Assembly (NCBI GenBank): GCA_004431415.1
Contig: QPMI01000408.1
Span: forward strand, 868,001-932,000
Source: Cyanophora paradoxa
Taxonomy: Eukaryota; Glaucocystophyceae; Cyanophorales; Cyanophoraceae
Direction of reading: 5' to 3'
Length of the DNA stretch: 64,000 nt
The first letter of the stretch is position 1. Every line of letters starts with the position of its first letter. Positions 1 to 9,000 of the stretch are shown piece after piece. The notes under the pieces are model-generated. The model was not told the origin of the DNA, ran no database searches, and was given only the letters and a program-made list of their open reading frames with translations. Made by a program: the position numbers and the translations under genes.

Positions 1-1
1 T

Positions 2-1024
2 CGCAAATTGGTTCCAAATCTCATGGACAAAAAGAACTATATCGTCCACATTAAGAACTTGCAGTATTACGTGAAGAAGGGTATGAGGGTTACGAAAGTG
101 CATCGTGGTGTTATTTTCGATCAATCGGAATGGTTGAAGTCTTACATTGATTTCAATACGAAACTGAGAACACGAGCAGCCAATGATTTCGAGAAGGACT
201 TCTACAAGCTCATGAATAACTCAGTTTTCGGGAAGACCATGGAAAATGTCCGAAAGCGAAGCAACATCAAGCTTTGCAGTGATCCAAAGAAGCAGCTAAA
301 ACACAATGGCAACCCATTGTTGAAGACAATGAAAATCATCAATGAGAATCTCACAGCTTTGGAGTTCTATAAGGGTTCCATTCTCTTGGACAAACCGATT
401 TATGTGGGTCAAGCCATCTTGGATCTTTCAAAACTGATCATGTATGAGTTCCACTACGACTACATCATGGTGAAGTATGGCAAGGATCGGGCAAGACTTC
501 TCATGACCGATACCGACTCGTTGTATTATGTGATTGAAACCCAGGACATCTACAAGGATATGAATGAAGATTCGCATTGGTTTGATCAATCCGATTATAG
601 CAAATCACACATTAGCTACAACCCAAAGAATAAGAAAGTTCCCGGTTTATTCAAAGACGACAGCACTGATTATCTTGTTACAGGGTTTGCAGGAATCAAG
701 CCGAAGGCATACTCTTACGAGAAAGAGTTAAATGTTAAGGCTCTTGGTCTCGATGTGGATGGGGAGAAGAAAACTGTTAAAAAGTTGAAGGGAGTTCAGA
801 GGTCAGTAGTGCAGAACAAGTTAGTGTTCCAGCAATACTACAACACTGTCATGCATCCTATGAATGAGCAAGAGCCAGTAACAGTTAGAGGCTTCCGATC
901 AAAGAACCACGAGGTAACAACGCAGGAAATGAAGAAACGGGCATTTAATGCGCTCGATACTAAGAGGTATCTTTGTGATGATCTCTACAATACTCTTGCG
1001 ATTGGACACTATCGCTCGCGTTAG
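2..1024 (+). CDS. P1 family B DNA polymerase, C-terminal part (cut by window edge)
   Basis: C-terminal polymerase part of a protein-primed type family B DNA polymerase (DNA_pol_B_2 type, as in Polintons, PLVs and linear plasmids), which would replicate the element. The frame is open at the window edge, so the exonuclease and palm motif A lie outside. Visible motifs: EKLVPNL near the start, palm motif B NNSVFGKTMENVRKR (about residues 70-84), motif C DTDSLYYVIE (about 168-177), and the family's closing block, LDTKRYLCDD followed by IGHY. It resembles the P3 and P4 polymerases, not the P2 one. The integrase gene follows 42 bp downstream on the same strand, the usual PolB-INT order here. No break is visible in this part. 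Confidence 0.93.
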   Translation, partial: RKLVPNLMDKKNYIVHIKNLQYYVKKGMRVTKVHRGVIFDQSEWLKSYIDFNTKLRTRAANDFEKDFYKLMNNSVFGKTMENVRKRSNIKLCSDPKKQLKHNGNPLLKTMKIINENLTALEFYKGSILLDKPIYVGQAILDLSKLIMYEFHYDYIMVKYGKDRARLLMTDTDSLYYVIETQDIYKDMNEDSHWFDQSDYSKSHISYNPKNKKVPGLFKDDSTDYLVTGFAGIKPKAYSYEKELNVKALGLDVDGEKKTVKKLKGVQRSVVQNKLVFQQYYNTVMHPMNEQEPVTVRGFRSKNHEVTTQEMKKRAFNALDTKRYLCDDLYNTLAIGHYRSR

Positions 1025-1053
1025 GGTCGCTTGCGTGCCGCAAACAAAAACCC

Positions 1054-1066
1054 AATAGATATATAA
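1054..1066 (+). promoter_or_regulatory. TATA-like / TAAATG start context of P1 integrase
   Basis: The integrase ATG at 1067 is immediately preceded by an AT-rich stretch, AGATATATAAATG. The same TATA(T)AAA(A)ATG arrangement recurs before several virion genes of P3. It resembles NCLDV-type late promoters that overlap the start codon. That function is inferred from position and recurrence only. Confidence 0.4.
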
Positions 1067-2125
1067 ATGGATCAGGTGCTAAGCTATACCAAATACCGAC
1101 AGAAACTGATAAATGATGGTGTTAAATTTGATGAGGAAGAACTACGGAAACGTTACAGAAACCAGGAAATTGAGCAGATCTTTAAGAAACCGAAGAAACA
1201 GAAGACATTTCTAAGAATCGTTGCCCCACCAAATTCGTTCCAGGTGGACGTTATCTTTTTCAAGAACTACAAAACGGGAAATAATGGGATCGATAGGATG
1301 ATGGGATTTATCGACATACTGAGTCGGAAGGCGTTTGTGTATCCTTTTAAAATGGGTGAGTCTAAAATCGATATTTTCAATCGGTTCAAGGTCGAAGCAG
1401 GTAGGGTGAGTGCAATCGCAGGTGATAATGAGTTTTCAGCTCAAATGTATCAGAAATGGTGCGAGGAGAACAATGTCACACTTTATACAGATGTAGCTAA
1501 GAATGACCACATAACAGTAGGTGATAAATTGGGGATTATTGATAGGTTCACAAGGACATTCAAGCAGTATTTAAGAAAGGCAATTGCATCAAGTGGAAAC
1601 CCTAAGTGGACAGACTACTACAAAGAGGTTCTCGCAACCTACAACAATAGCCCTCATACTTCTTTAAAGAATGATTCCCCCAATGCAGTGTATGGTAATA
1701 GAGACAAGGAGTCATTTATATATTTCCGCGATTCCATGCATAATAAAAGTATAAGAGAAGGCATGCCTGATGTTAAAGAGGGTGATTATGTTCGTGCTGT
1801 GACAGAGAAAAAGGTGTTTGATAAGGAGGGTGCACGATACAGTAAGCAGGTATACAAGGTAGCAGGTAAAGTAGGCAATCGATTTAAATTATTGGAGGAG
1901 AACGATGGAGAGACACCGAAAGAGGTGAGTAGGAACTTTAAGTTGAATGAGTTGCAAAAGGTAGATAAGGACGCAATTGTGAAAATTCCAACCCAGAAAC
2001 GAGTGGAAAGGGTTAGCAAAACAACGAAAGTAAATAGGTTAGTTGCGAAAGAAGGGATCAAACCCAATAGGAAGGCAGTCGTGAGGAAGAGGTATAATTT
2101 GAGGAGTGGGCTTACTAAGCGATAG
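1067..2125 (+). CDS. P1 retroviral-type integrase (rve), DDD variant
   Basis: Intact 352-residue integrase of the rve superfamily, expected to insert the linear element into the host chromosome. The N-terminal region is basic (RYRNQEIEQIFKKPKKQK). The catalytic core shows QVDVIFF (first Asp, about residue 62), AGDNEFS (second Asp, about 125) and GIIDRFTRTFK at the place where DDE enzymes have ERxxxTLK. The third acidic residue is therefore Asp, 38 residues after the second. A C-terminal SH3-like block (VKEGDYVRA ... YSKQVYKV) and a basic tail (VRKRYNLRSG) follow. It lies 42 bp after PolB and overlaps the convergent DUF5710-like gene by 11 bp. Loss of the canonical Glu could mean inactivity, but P3 and P4 share the change. 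Confidence 0.9.
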   Translation: MDQVLSYTKYRQKLINDGVKFDEEELRKRYRNQEIEQIFKKPKKQKTFLRIVAPPNSFQVDVIFFKNYKTGNNGIDRMMGFIDILSRKAFVYPFKMGESKIDIFNRFKVEAGRVSAIAGDNEFSAQMYQKWCEENNVTLYTDVAKNDHITVGDKLGIIDRFTRTFKQYLRKAIASSGNPKWTDYYKEVLATYNNSPHTSLKNDSPNAVYGNRDKESFIYFRDSMHNKSIREGMPDVKEGDYVRAVTEKKVFDKEGARYSKQVYKVAGKVGNRFKLLEENDGETPKEVSRNFKLNELQKVDKDAIVKIPTQKRVERVSKTTKVNRLVAKEGIKPNRKAVVRKRYNLRSGLTKR

Positions 2126-2462
2126 GTTCCTCATCGAATTTAATTGGTTTGAATTTTTCGAATACTTCTTTATGATGAATTCCACGCATAAACCATGAGC
2201 CGTTTTCGTTATCCCATCGTGCTCCGTATGATTTAGCTTCTTCTTTTTTACTGTAAGGAACAGTGATATATACTATTTGATCTATTCCTTTTACTTCTTT
2301 GTTGGTGAGTTGTTGGAATTTCGTGAGCAGTTCGCTATCTTTCTTAGTTGTATACCAAAGGTGAGTATCAGGATCCCATCGACCACCCATTTGTTTAATC
2401 TCTTTGCGATCCTCAAAACGAGACACAATATAATAGCGTGTGGTTTTGGGTTTGGACTCCAT
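2115..2462 (-). CDS. Small protein with two DUF5710-like domains
   Basis: 115-residue protein made of two similar halves. The first contains YIVSRFEDRKEIKQMGGRWD followed by LWY, the second YITVPYSKKEEAKSYGARWD followed by SWF. The pattern VPYxxKxxAKxxGARWD...W is typical of DUF5710, a small domain found in plasmid and phage primase or helicase proteins and in many mobile-element ORFs. Its biochemical role is unknown. The start is the ATG at 2462, and an AT-rich stretch lies upstream. It converges with the integrase gene. A role in DNA replication or maintenance of P1 is a guess from family context. Confidence 0.75.
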   Translation of the reverse strand: MESKPKTTRYYIVSRFEDRKEIKQMGGRWDPDTHLWYTTKKDSELLTKFQQLTNKEVKGIDQIVYITVPYSKKEEAKSYGARWDNENGSWFMRGIHHKEVFEKFKPIKFDEEPIA

Positions 2463-2545
2463 TTTTATTGAAAGGTTTGGTAGTCTTTATATATGAGGCA
2501 GTAGTTATCGGAGAATATGGTGGAGTATCGGTGGATCGGTGGAAT

Positions 2546-2970
2546 ATTACGATAAATGGTATCGTGGGGCAGAAAGTTTTTGGATTCAATGTACGACAAT
2601 CGAGAAATATGGTATACGTGTGTGTTATTTATAGAAAAATTCGTTTATGGTAAGGATTTATGAAATTCAATGAGATATGAGACGATAAATCGTATCGTGG
2701 GCAGAAAGTTTTTGGATTCAATGTACGACAATCGAGAAATATGGTATACGTGTGTGTTATTTATAGAAAAATTCGTTTATGGTAAGGATTTATGAAATTC
2801 AATGAGATATGAGACGATAAATCGTATCGTGGGGCAGAAAGTTTTTGGATTCAATGTACGACAATCGAGAAATATGGTATACGTGTGTGTTATTTATAGA
2901 AAAATTCGTTTATGGTAAGGATTTATGAAATTCAATGAGATATGAGACGATAAATCGTATCGTGGGGCAG
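2546..2970. repeat. 133-bp tandem repeat, three units, at the P1/P2 junction
   Basis: The sequence beginning GGGGCAGAAAGTTTTTGGAT recurs at about 2566, 2699 and 2832 with a period of 132-133 bp. A final partial copy ends at about 2970. The units are almost identical, and one has a base missing in the G run. The unit is AT-rich, has no convincing ORF, and repeats GATAAATCGTATCG. P2's polymerase frame begins directly after the last partial unit. By analogy with the 58-bp repeats inside the P3 inverted repeats, this may be what remains of a P1 or P2 terminus. No inverted partner is in the window. Confidence 0.85.
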
Positions 2971-5431
2971 AACGCCCAATATACCATTTTTTGCTGAGCC
3001 AGCACTATAGAATCGATGCAAGCATTTTCGAGTGGGTCTCGGACCGCAGCGCGTCGAAGTTCAAGCTCCTATTTTCAACTGAATTTGGCTTTGAACGCCG
3101 AGCCCACCTTTGCGTGGTCGATGCGCACTGCTTTCTAATTAAAGATAAGAGAACGTGCGAGATGCAGAAGTGCAGAGCCTGCGGAAAGATGCAGTATGAT
3201 TTGGCGACTCACAAGGAAACCTGCCGCTTCTGCTATACCTGCCGCTGCGCCTACAATCCGAAGGAGGACCATGCAAGCAAATGCGATGAAGCAGTGAGGA
3301 ACAAGAGCGTTATTGAACGCAAAATCAAGCCATGCGAGCCCGAGGAAGAGTTTACAGCCCTAAACTCAGTCATAGCGGCAGACTTTGAAACGTTTGCACC
3401 CAACCGCACGACCCACGTTCCGTACGCAGTCGATATGGACATAATTAGCAAAGGAGAGATCACGGAAACGAAATCGTTCTGCGGCCCCGAAACTCTGGAA
3501 CAGTTTATGCTCTGGCTTGACGACTGGAAAGAAAAGTCGACTCTAGTATTCTTCAATGGCAGCGGCTTCGACTTGATATTTATCTATAAGTGGCTTGTCC
3601 AGAACCGCCCAGACTGCCAGGTCAAGGTGATGCGCTCATCCGGAAAGATCAAGAGCATGGAGTGGAAGACGCTGGCTGGGGGAGAGTTTAAAAGCTTTGA
3701 CCCCTGTTTGCACATACAGGGCTCACTGCGGCAGGCTGGGAAGGACTACGGGTGCACCACCTTGAAAGGGGATTTTGACCACCGAAAGATAAGAGCGTGG
3801 GATGACGTTGAGATTCACAAGGAAGCCTGGAGCGAATATTTGAGAGCTGACGTTCGGTCGATGACTGAGCTGTATATTAAGTACGCTCGGACATGTTTTG
3901 ATCTGTTTGGGATCAATGTGAATTCGAAGCGCACCTTGACAGCATCGGCGATGGCTTTTCAGATCCACAGGCAGCTGATGAAAACGGAAGTGCTGCTACC
4001 GAAATACAAGGAGGACCAGATTTTTCGCAAAGCGATTTACGGAGGGCGATGCCTACCATTCAAGCGGAAGTTTGTCTCGAAGGGTCCAGATGATTACTTG
4101 GTAGATCTGGATGTGGTCTCTCTCTATCCGACGGCTATGTACTTTAATTACTTTCCCACTGGTAAATTCAAATGCATCACCGATCAAGCGGAGCTAGAGC
4201 GATTCCGCAAGTTTATGCTGAGCAGGAAAATGGAACAGCTGTTTGTTGCAAAGATTAGCGCTAAAATTCCTCAGGATCTTGTGCTCTCTCCCCTTCCCCG
4301 CCACGAAGCCAATCTGGGATGGTCTAACTTGAAGCCTATTGAGAAAGAAATGTACACCTCAGTCGATATCTACCGGGCAATAGCACTGGGAGTTGAGATC
4401 ACAGAGCTGCACGAGGTGTACTTGTTTGAGGGCAAGGAACGAATGTTCAAAGATTACATTGAGAAGCTGTACTGCATGAAAGCACGCTCACGAAAGGGAC
4501 CGCCCAGTATGCTACGGCGAAGATCCTCTTGAATGGGCTCTATGGAAAATTTGCTCAGCGTCCAGTAATTGAGACAACCGAGCTGGTCTCAAACTACAGA
4601 CGATTCAAGGAGATACAGCGATCATCGACGATTACAGACATTGACATAGAGAATGATACGAGAATGTACGTCACATTTGAGATCCCTGAGTATAGGCGGG
4701 ATGCCTGCGTTTCGAAGCCTTGCTTTGTTGGTGCATTTATCCTCTCCTACAGCCGCGAAATCATGGATCGATTTTTGGTGAGGATGAACTCATATAAGGA
4801 CGTAGAGGCAATGCCATACTACACAGATACAGATTCTATGATCGTGCACAGGAGGTTTGCTGAGCTTCTGAAGGACTGCATGAAGCAGCCATATTCAGTT
4901 GAGGGAATGTCAGAGGAGGAAGGGAATAGAATGATCTGCGAGAGCGAGCTGGGGAAACTAGATTATGACATCCAAGGGAGAATTACTGAGGCTTACTTCA
5001 TTGGCCCAAAGGTTTATTGCTGCTACTTTGTGAGGTCGAATGGGGAACCAGATCTGCATGTGCGGGCAAAGGGAATTCCGAAGAGCTGGATAGAGGAGAA
5101 CTGGCTCCCGAGTGATCCAGTGGCAAAGAAGGAATCCCTTGATAACCGAATTGCTTTGGAGGCCTTCACAAGGATGCTAGAGGAACGTTATCAGCCGCAG
5201 TGCACACTAGATTCTAAACTAGCGCGTGTTTTCAAGCCCAATGGAAAGCAACGCGATGCTGGGATCGACTTCAGCTCTATAATTCAGATTCCATTCAGCC
5301 GAATACTCAACAAAACGGAGTATACGAAACGAAAGATTATTCCTGACGAATATTACAGCACGGTTCCCCATGAATACGTTCGAGCAACAGGCGGCAGCCA
5401 AGAAGGCAACCTTGACTTTGTCGATCTCTGA
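2971..5431 (+). pseudogene. P2 family B DNA polymerase, second lineage (5'-truncated, frameshifted)
   Basis: Protein-primed type PolB of a lineage distinct from P1, P3 and P4. It has no ATG. The frame opens at the junction with the 133-bp repeats, and homology starts within about 15 codons, so the N-terminus is missing. Visible in order: Cys-rich finger CRACGKMQ ... CRFCYTCRC (about 3,170-3,245), Exo I ADFETF (about 3,380), palm motif A DVVSLYPTAMY (about 4,108-4,140), motif B NGLYGKF (about 4,535) and motif C YTDTDSMIV (about 4,820). It lacks the EndoVII-like insert of the P3 enzyme. A frame change near 4,490-4,500, just before motif B, splits it into two reading frames. The 3' end overlaps the integrase start by about 60 bp. 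Confidence 0.88.
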
Positions 5432-6479
5432 TGCTTACTATGATCCTGAGACAGGGCTCCAGTCAGCTGCACGGATAGCTAAGAAGCTGAAGATGCCGCT
5501 GGCAAGGGTGCAGGCAGTGCTCGCGAAGCTGTCCACAGCTCAGCGCTTTGCAAAACCGGTGAAAGAGAAGCCGTACACCAGTATCACGTATAATCACCCA
5601 GAGAAGTATTATGAAGTGGATTTGATCGATGTCAGTCCCTATGCTAGAAGCAACCGCGGAGTGCACTTCATCATGAACGCTGTGGATGTTGTAACCCGGA
5701 AAGCGTACAGCATCCCAATGAAAATAAAAGCGAGGGGACCCTGCTTTCGACACTGCGGCAGCTCATAGCAAGCTTTCCGGTGAAGCCCGATATCATTCAG
5801 ACGGATCAGGAATTCAAGGCTACAGCTGCAACTATGCTAGCAGCCGAGGGGATAAAGCACAATGCTGTCGAGGCGCATCGTCCGCAGGCAAATGGAAAGG
5901 TAGAGCGCTTTAATGGTACTCTGAAGCGGATCATTGCAAGATACATGGAGGCGTACGACACCGACCGATATATCGATAAGCTGCCATCCTTTCTGCGCAA
6001 CTATAACAGCTCCGAGCATAGAGCTATTAAAACTACGCCTGATGAGGCAGCAAAGAACCCAGCACCTGTTATTGCAAGAAACGATTATCAGAGAGAGGCG
6101 TACGAGCAGCAGCACTATCTGAAAGAGGCCGAGTTCAAGGTAGGAGACTCTGTGCGCGTAAAGCTGGCGAGGAACACGTTTGATAAATCAACGAAGCCGA
6201 CGTACTCAAAAGAAGTCTATCAGATTGAAGCTATAGGAGGATTTGGCCCTCTGCTCAAGTTCAAGCTTGCTGGATACGACAAGGAGGTGAGCTACCAGCA
6301 GCTGCTGAAAGTGCCAGCAGAGACAGAGCAGCGGCGGGCTGGAAGTGCTGCACAGAATGCCCTTCGCCGTCGAAAGCAGGAGCTGAATTTGATGCAAGAG
6401 AATCTGGACAAGTCAGACATCGAAAAAAATAAGAGACTTCTCCGGGTTCAAAAGCAGCTGCTTACTGCTGGAACCAAGG
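5370..6479 (+). pseudogene. P2 integrase (rve, canonical DDE), broken by a frameshift and the LTR element
   Basis: Retroviral-type integrase. The first part (5,370-5,768) has an N-terminal helical domain and YYEVDLIDV, the first catalytic Asp. After a frame change near 5,730-5,745 the second part has QTDQEF (second Asp) and ANGKVERFNGTLK, with the catalytic Glu 32 residues after the Asp. An SH3-like block FKVGDSVRVKL and a basic, Gln-rich tail follow. Unlike P1, P3 and P4, it keeps the normal Glu. At 6,479 the LTR element interrupts the gene. The remaining C-terminus lies at 16,769-16,875 and contains ARWYTSFENAK. That stop overlaps the convergent gene at 16,859 by 17 bp. Confidence 0.88.
6475..6479. 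other. Left target-site duplication CAAGG of the LTR element
   Basis: CAAGG directly precedes TGTCGG of the first LTR and recurs at 16,764-16,768 directly after CGACA of the second LTR. A 5-bp duplication is usual for LTR-retrotransposon integration. It places the insertion inside P2 integrase. Confidence 0.9.
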
Positions 6480-6762
6480 TGTCGGATAGGAGGATTCCCA
6501 CCCGATTGGGCGCCCGCGCGGTCCAGCGCGGGGCCGGCTCCCTGTGCTGGAGCAGCTGTAGATGCAGGCTGGTGTATTCTCTGTGTACCCGGAAGACTAC
6601 TGACACTGTACCCCTAGGATAGGTAGAGGCAGGCCAGCGTAGGCTACCGCGAGGTAAACCTACAGGAAGAGAGACTATGCTAAGGCACCGTAGACTGCGT
6701 CAGGCACCAACTAGCTCTAGTCACTAAGTCACCGCAAGGCCAGGGAATCGAGCCATGCGACA
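6480..6762. repeat. LTR copy 1 (283 bp)
   Basis: Direct repeat identical by eye to 16,481-16,763. It starts TGTCGGATAGG and ends GAGCCATGCGACA, giving TG...CA ends and a 5-bp TGTCG/CGACA inverted terminus. P2 integrase's open frame runs into it artificially for about 140 bp. Confidence 0.93.
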
Positions 6763-9000
6763 ACTCCTCTTCCGCTGACGTCGCGTCCGCGCGACGTAGC
6801 CAGTCAAACCGTGACTCGGGTCGGCATAACCGCAAGAGAGCGTCCCCAACACCGCCAATGGGTGCGCCGCTCGAGGGCACCGACAGGCCCCAAGACGAGG
6901 AACCTGAGCCACAGCCCGGGGGCAGGAATGCAGACAGCTGCAGGCCAGGGAGAAGGCCAGGTAGATCCCGTCCAGGTCGATCCCGTCCAGGTCGTCCAGG
7001 TCGTGTGCAAGGCAAGGCAGGGTGAGGATGAGCATGCATATGCGTGCGTGCGTGCGATAAGCTCGGAAAGGGCAGAAAAGCATAAAAATCGCAGAAAGTG
7101 ATACTGGCCCGAAACTCGCTCCGTACGGCGAGCACCGCAGGAGAGGGGCACGGATGGGAAGTTTCACCGCCTCGGAAGAAAACAACGAGGAGGTATCCGG
7201 GCCACCCATCAGGCCCAACGAAAGAGCGGGGCACGATAGAGTGAGCCGCCGACTACACGCCTTTCTGGGCCGTGCACCAACGAAGCCCCACTCTACCACT
7301 CCTCTGAGCTCTAGGGCCCACGCTCCAGAAAAGGGAACGAAAGTCGTCAAGGAGCCAACACGCCACCGACCCACACTTGGCCCGACAAGACAGCGCAAGT
7401 GTGATCGGCCGACGTCTCCGAGAGAGGACAAGGCTGAGGCAAAGCTGGCAAAGAAATCTGCCCCCGCACCACATCTCACCACGATCACAGCGTCGCCCTC
7501 GGCATCCCCTCCTGGGATCCTCGGCGCCGACAGTAGGGGCGAAGTATGGGTTTTGTTCAGGATGGTTGGTAGAGGTTCGCCCGTACCTCCGAGTACTCCA
7601 GTCCTCCGTCTTGACTCGCAATTGTTGACTTGAGCCTCCGATCTCGATCGCGATCCAAGGGCGGCCAGTTGTCGAGCGGCGACCGTACGCGTGGCCACGG
7701 GTGCACGCTCAGACGGCCGACCCTTGAGCCGCGCGGCGGTTAAGGGTAGCAACGTCAACGCTTCAACAATATCGATCCCGTGGCTTCACGCGCGCTAGCG
7801 TTAACGTTCCCATAGGGAATTGCGTAAGAAGCGCAGGGAGCGTAGGGAATGCATATATCTATGGCCTTGGACGAGATGGGGCGAGGACCGAGACCGAGCC
7901 CTCGTTCTCGCGGTGTGCATGGCAGCGCTTGCGCTCGGCTGCTGGCGATGAAGCCAGACGACGATGCTCAAGATGGACGTGGCCATCGTCAAGACATGGC
8001 ACGCGTGCTGGCCGCGAAACCCATCGGTCGTTCCTTAGGCCTGGTCTTCCTGTGATCTGGCTCTAGCCAGGCTCGTTGACGAGCTTGACGGACCATGATC
8101 GCAGGAAGGGGTGCTGCAGCGATCCGTGAGACTGCATGTTCACGGTGCCGAGACCCTCGAGATATTGGGAGTCCTGTTTGCGCATAGCCGCATCGTTACA
8201 CGGCATGCAGTCGGCCGCTGAGATCCGATTCCGTTCCTTAAAATGCCGCATCAGTGAGTAGTGAGAACGGTGCACTGGCCGTAGCTGGGCTCTCAAGCTC
8301 TGTCGAAACAGCACTTGCCAGTCCGTTCCGGACACGGTCACCGGCAGTGCGCGTGACAACAGGGCCTGAGGGCCGTCAGCCCCAGTAGCACCGCCACCGA
8401 TGGGTTTCTGAGGCGGAGGGTGGTCCGCCAAGGGCGAGACCCGGATCCCGGCAAGCCGCCGTGTGAGAAGGCCTCAGGGCGGTTGCAGTTTGGCTAGGTT
8501 CAGTCGACGTCGCTCAGCCTACGCTCAGCCTACGGACCGCAGCTCCAATCCGTAGCCGGCGCGACTGTGCATGCACACTCGAGTCTGACTCAGTGATCCC
8601 GACTCCTCTTCCGCTGAAGAGGGAAAGTCGGGGCGTGCCATGGTGGCAGGCACACGCCAATCGGGGAGGTGCTCTGGCGTCTGGCCAGGGGGCAGCCTTC
8701 TGCTGGGGCGCCGGTGTACGTACTCCTCTTCCGCTGAAGAGCGGAAGCGGGTGTCTGTGCACGTACACGTACTCCTCTTCCGCTGAAGAGCGGAAGCCGT
8801 AGCACAGCGAACTGCTCTCGATACCACCCCCCTTCGGTGAAGCACCGTCCCCGGTGCTCCACCTTCGAGGTTTCATTTGGATTTGCGAAAACTCTGGCCC
8901 TCTGGAGCCACGAGGGCCCGTGCGCGTGAATGGATCGGGGCGGCGTTATTCGCCGAAGAAATTCGCGAATGCAGCTCGAAAGTACGGTGCCATGGCGTGG
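6763..9000. other. LTR-element interior, first part: no recognisable gene
   Basis: Open frames of up to 344 codons occur on the minus strand (6,724-7,758), but their translations are biased, match no family I recognise, and run into the LTR. A 122-codon minus-strand frame at 8,063-8,431 has more protein-like composition but no recognisable motif. CTCTTCCGCTGA recurs four times (about 6,766, 8,605, 8,723 and 8,771). Confidence 0.6.
8600..8795. repeat. Three copies of a PPT-like hairpin motif
   Basis: ACTCCTCTTCCGCTGAAGAG occurs at about 8,602, 8,720 and 8,768. In the last two it continues to GCGGAAG, forming CTTCCGCT-GAAG-AGCGGAAG, a perfect 8-bp stem with a 4-base loop. The first 16 bases also lie directly beside the LTR at 6,763. 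On the minus strand this is the polypurine-tract-like GCGGAAGAGGAGT. Confidence 0.75.

Noticed and set aside
6724-7758. 344-codon minus-strand open frame in the LTR element
   Set aside because: It runs into the LTR, has biased composition and no gag or pol motif; high GC explains its length.
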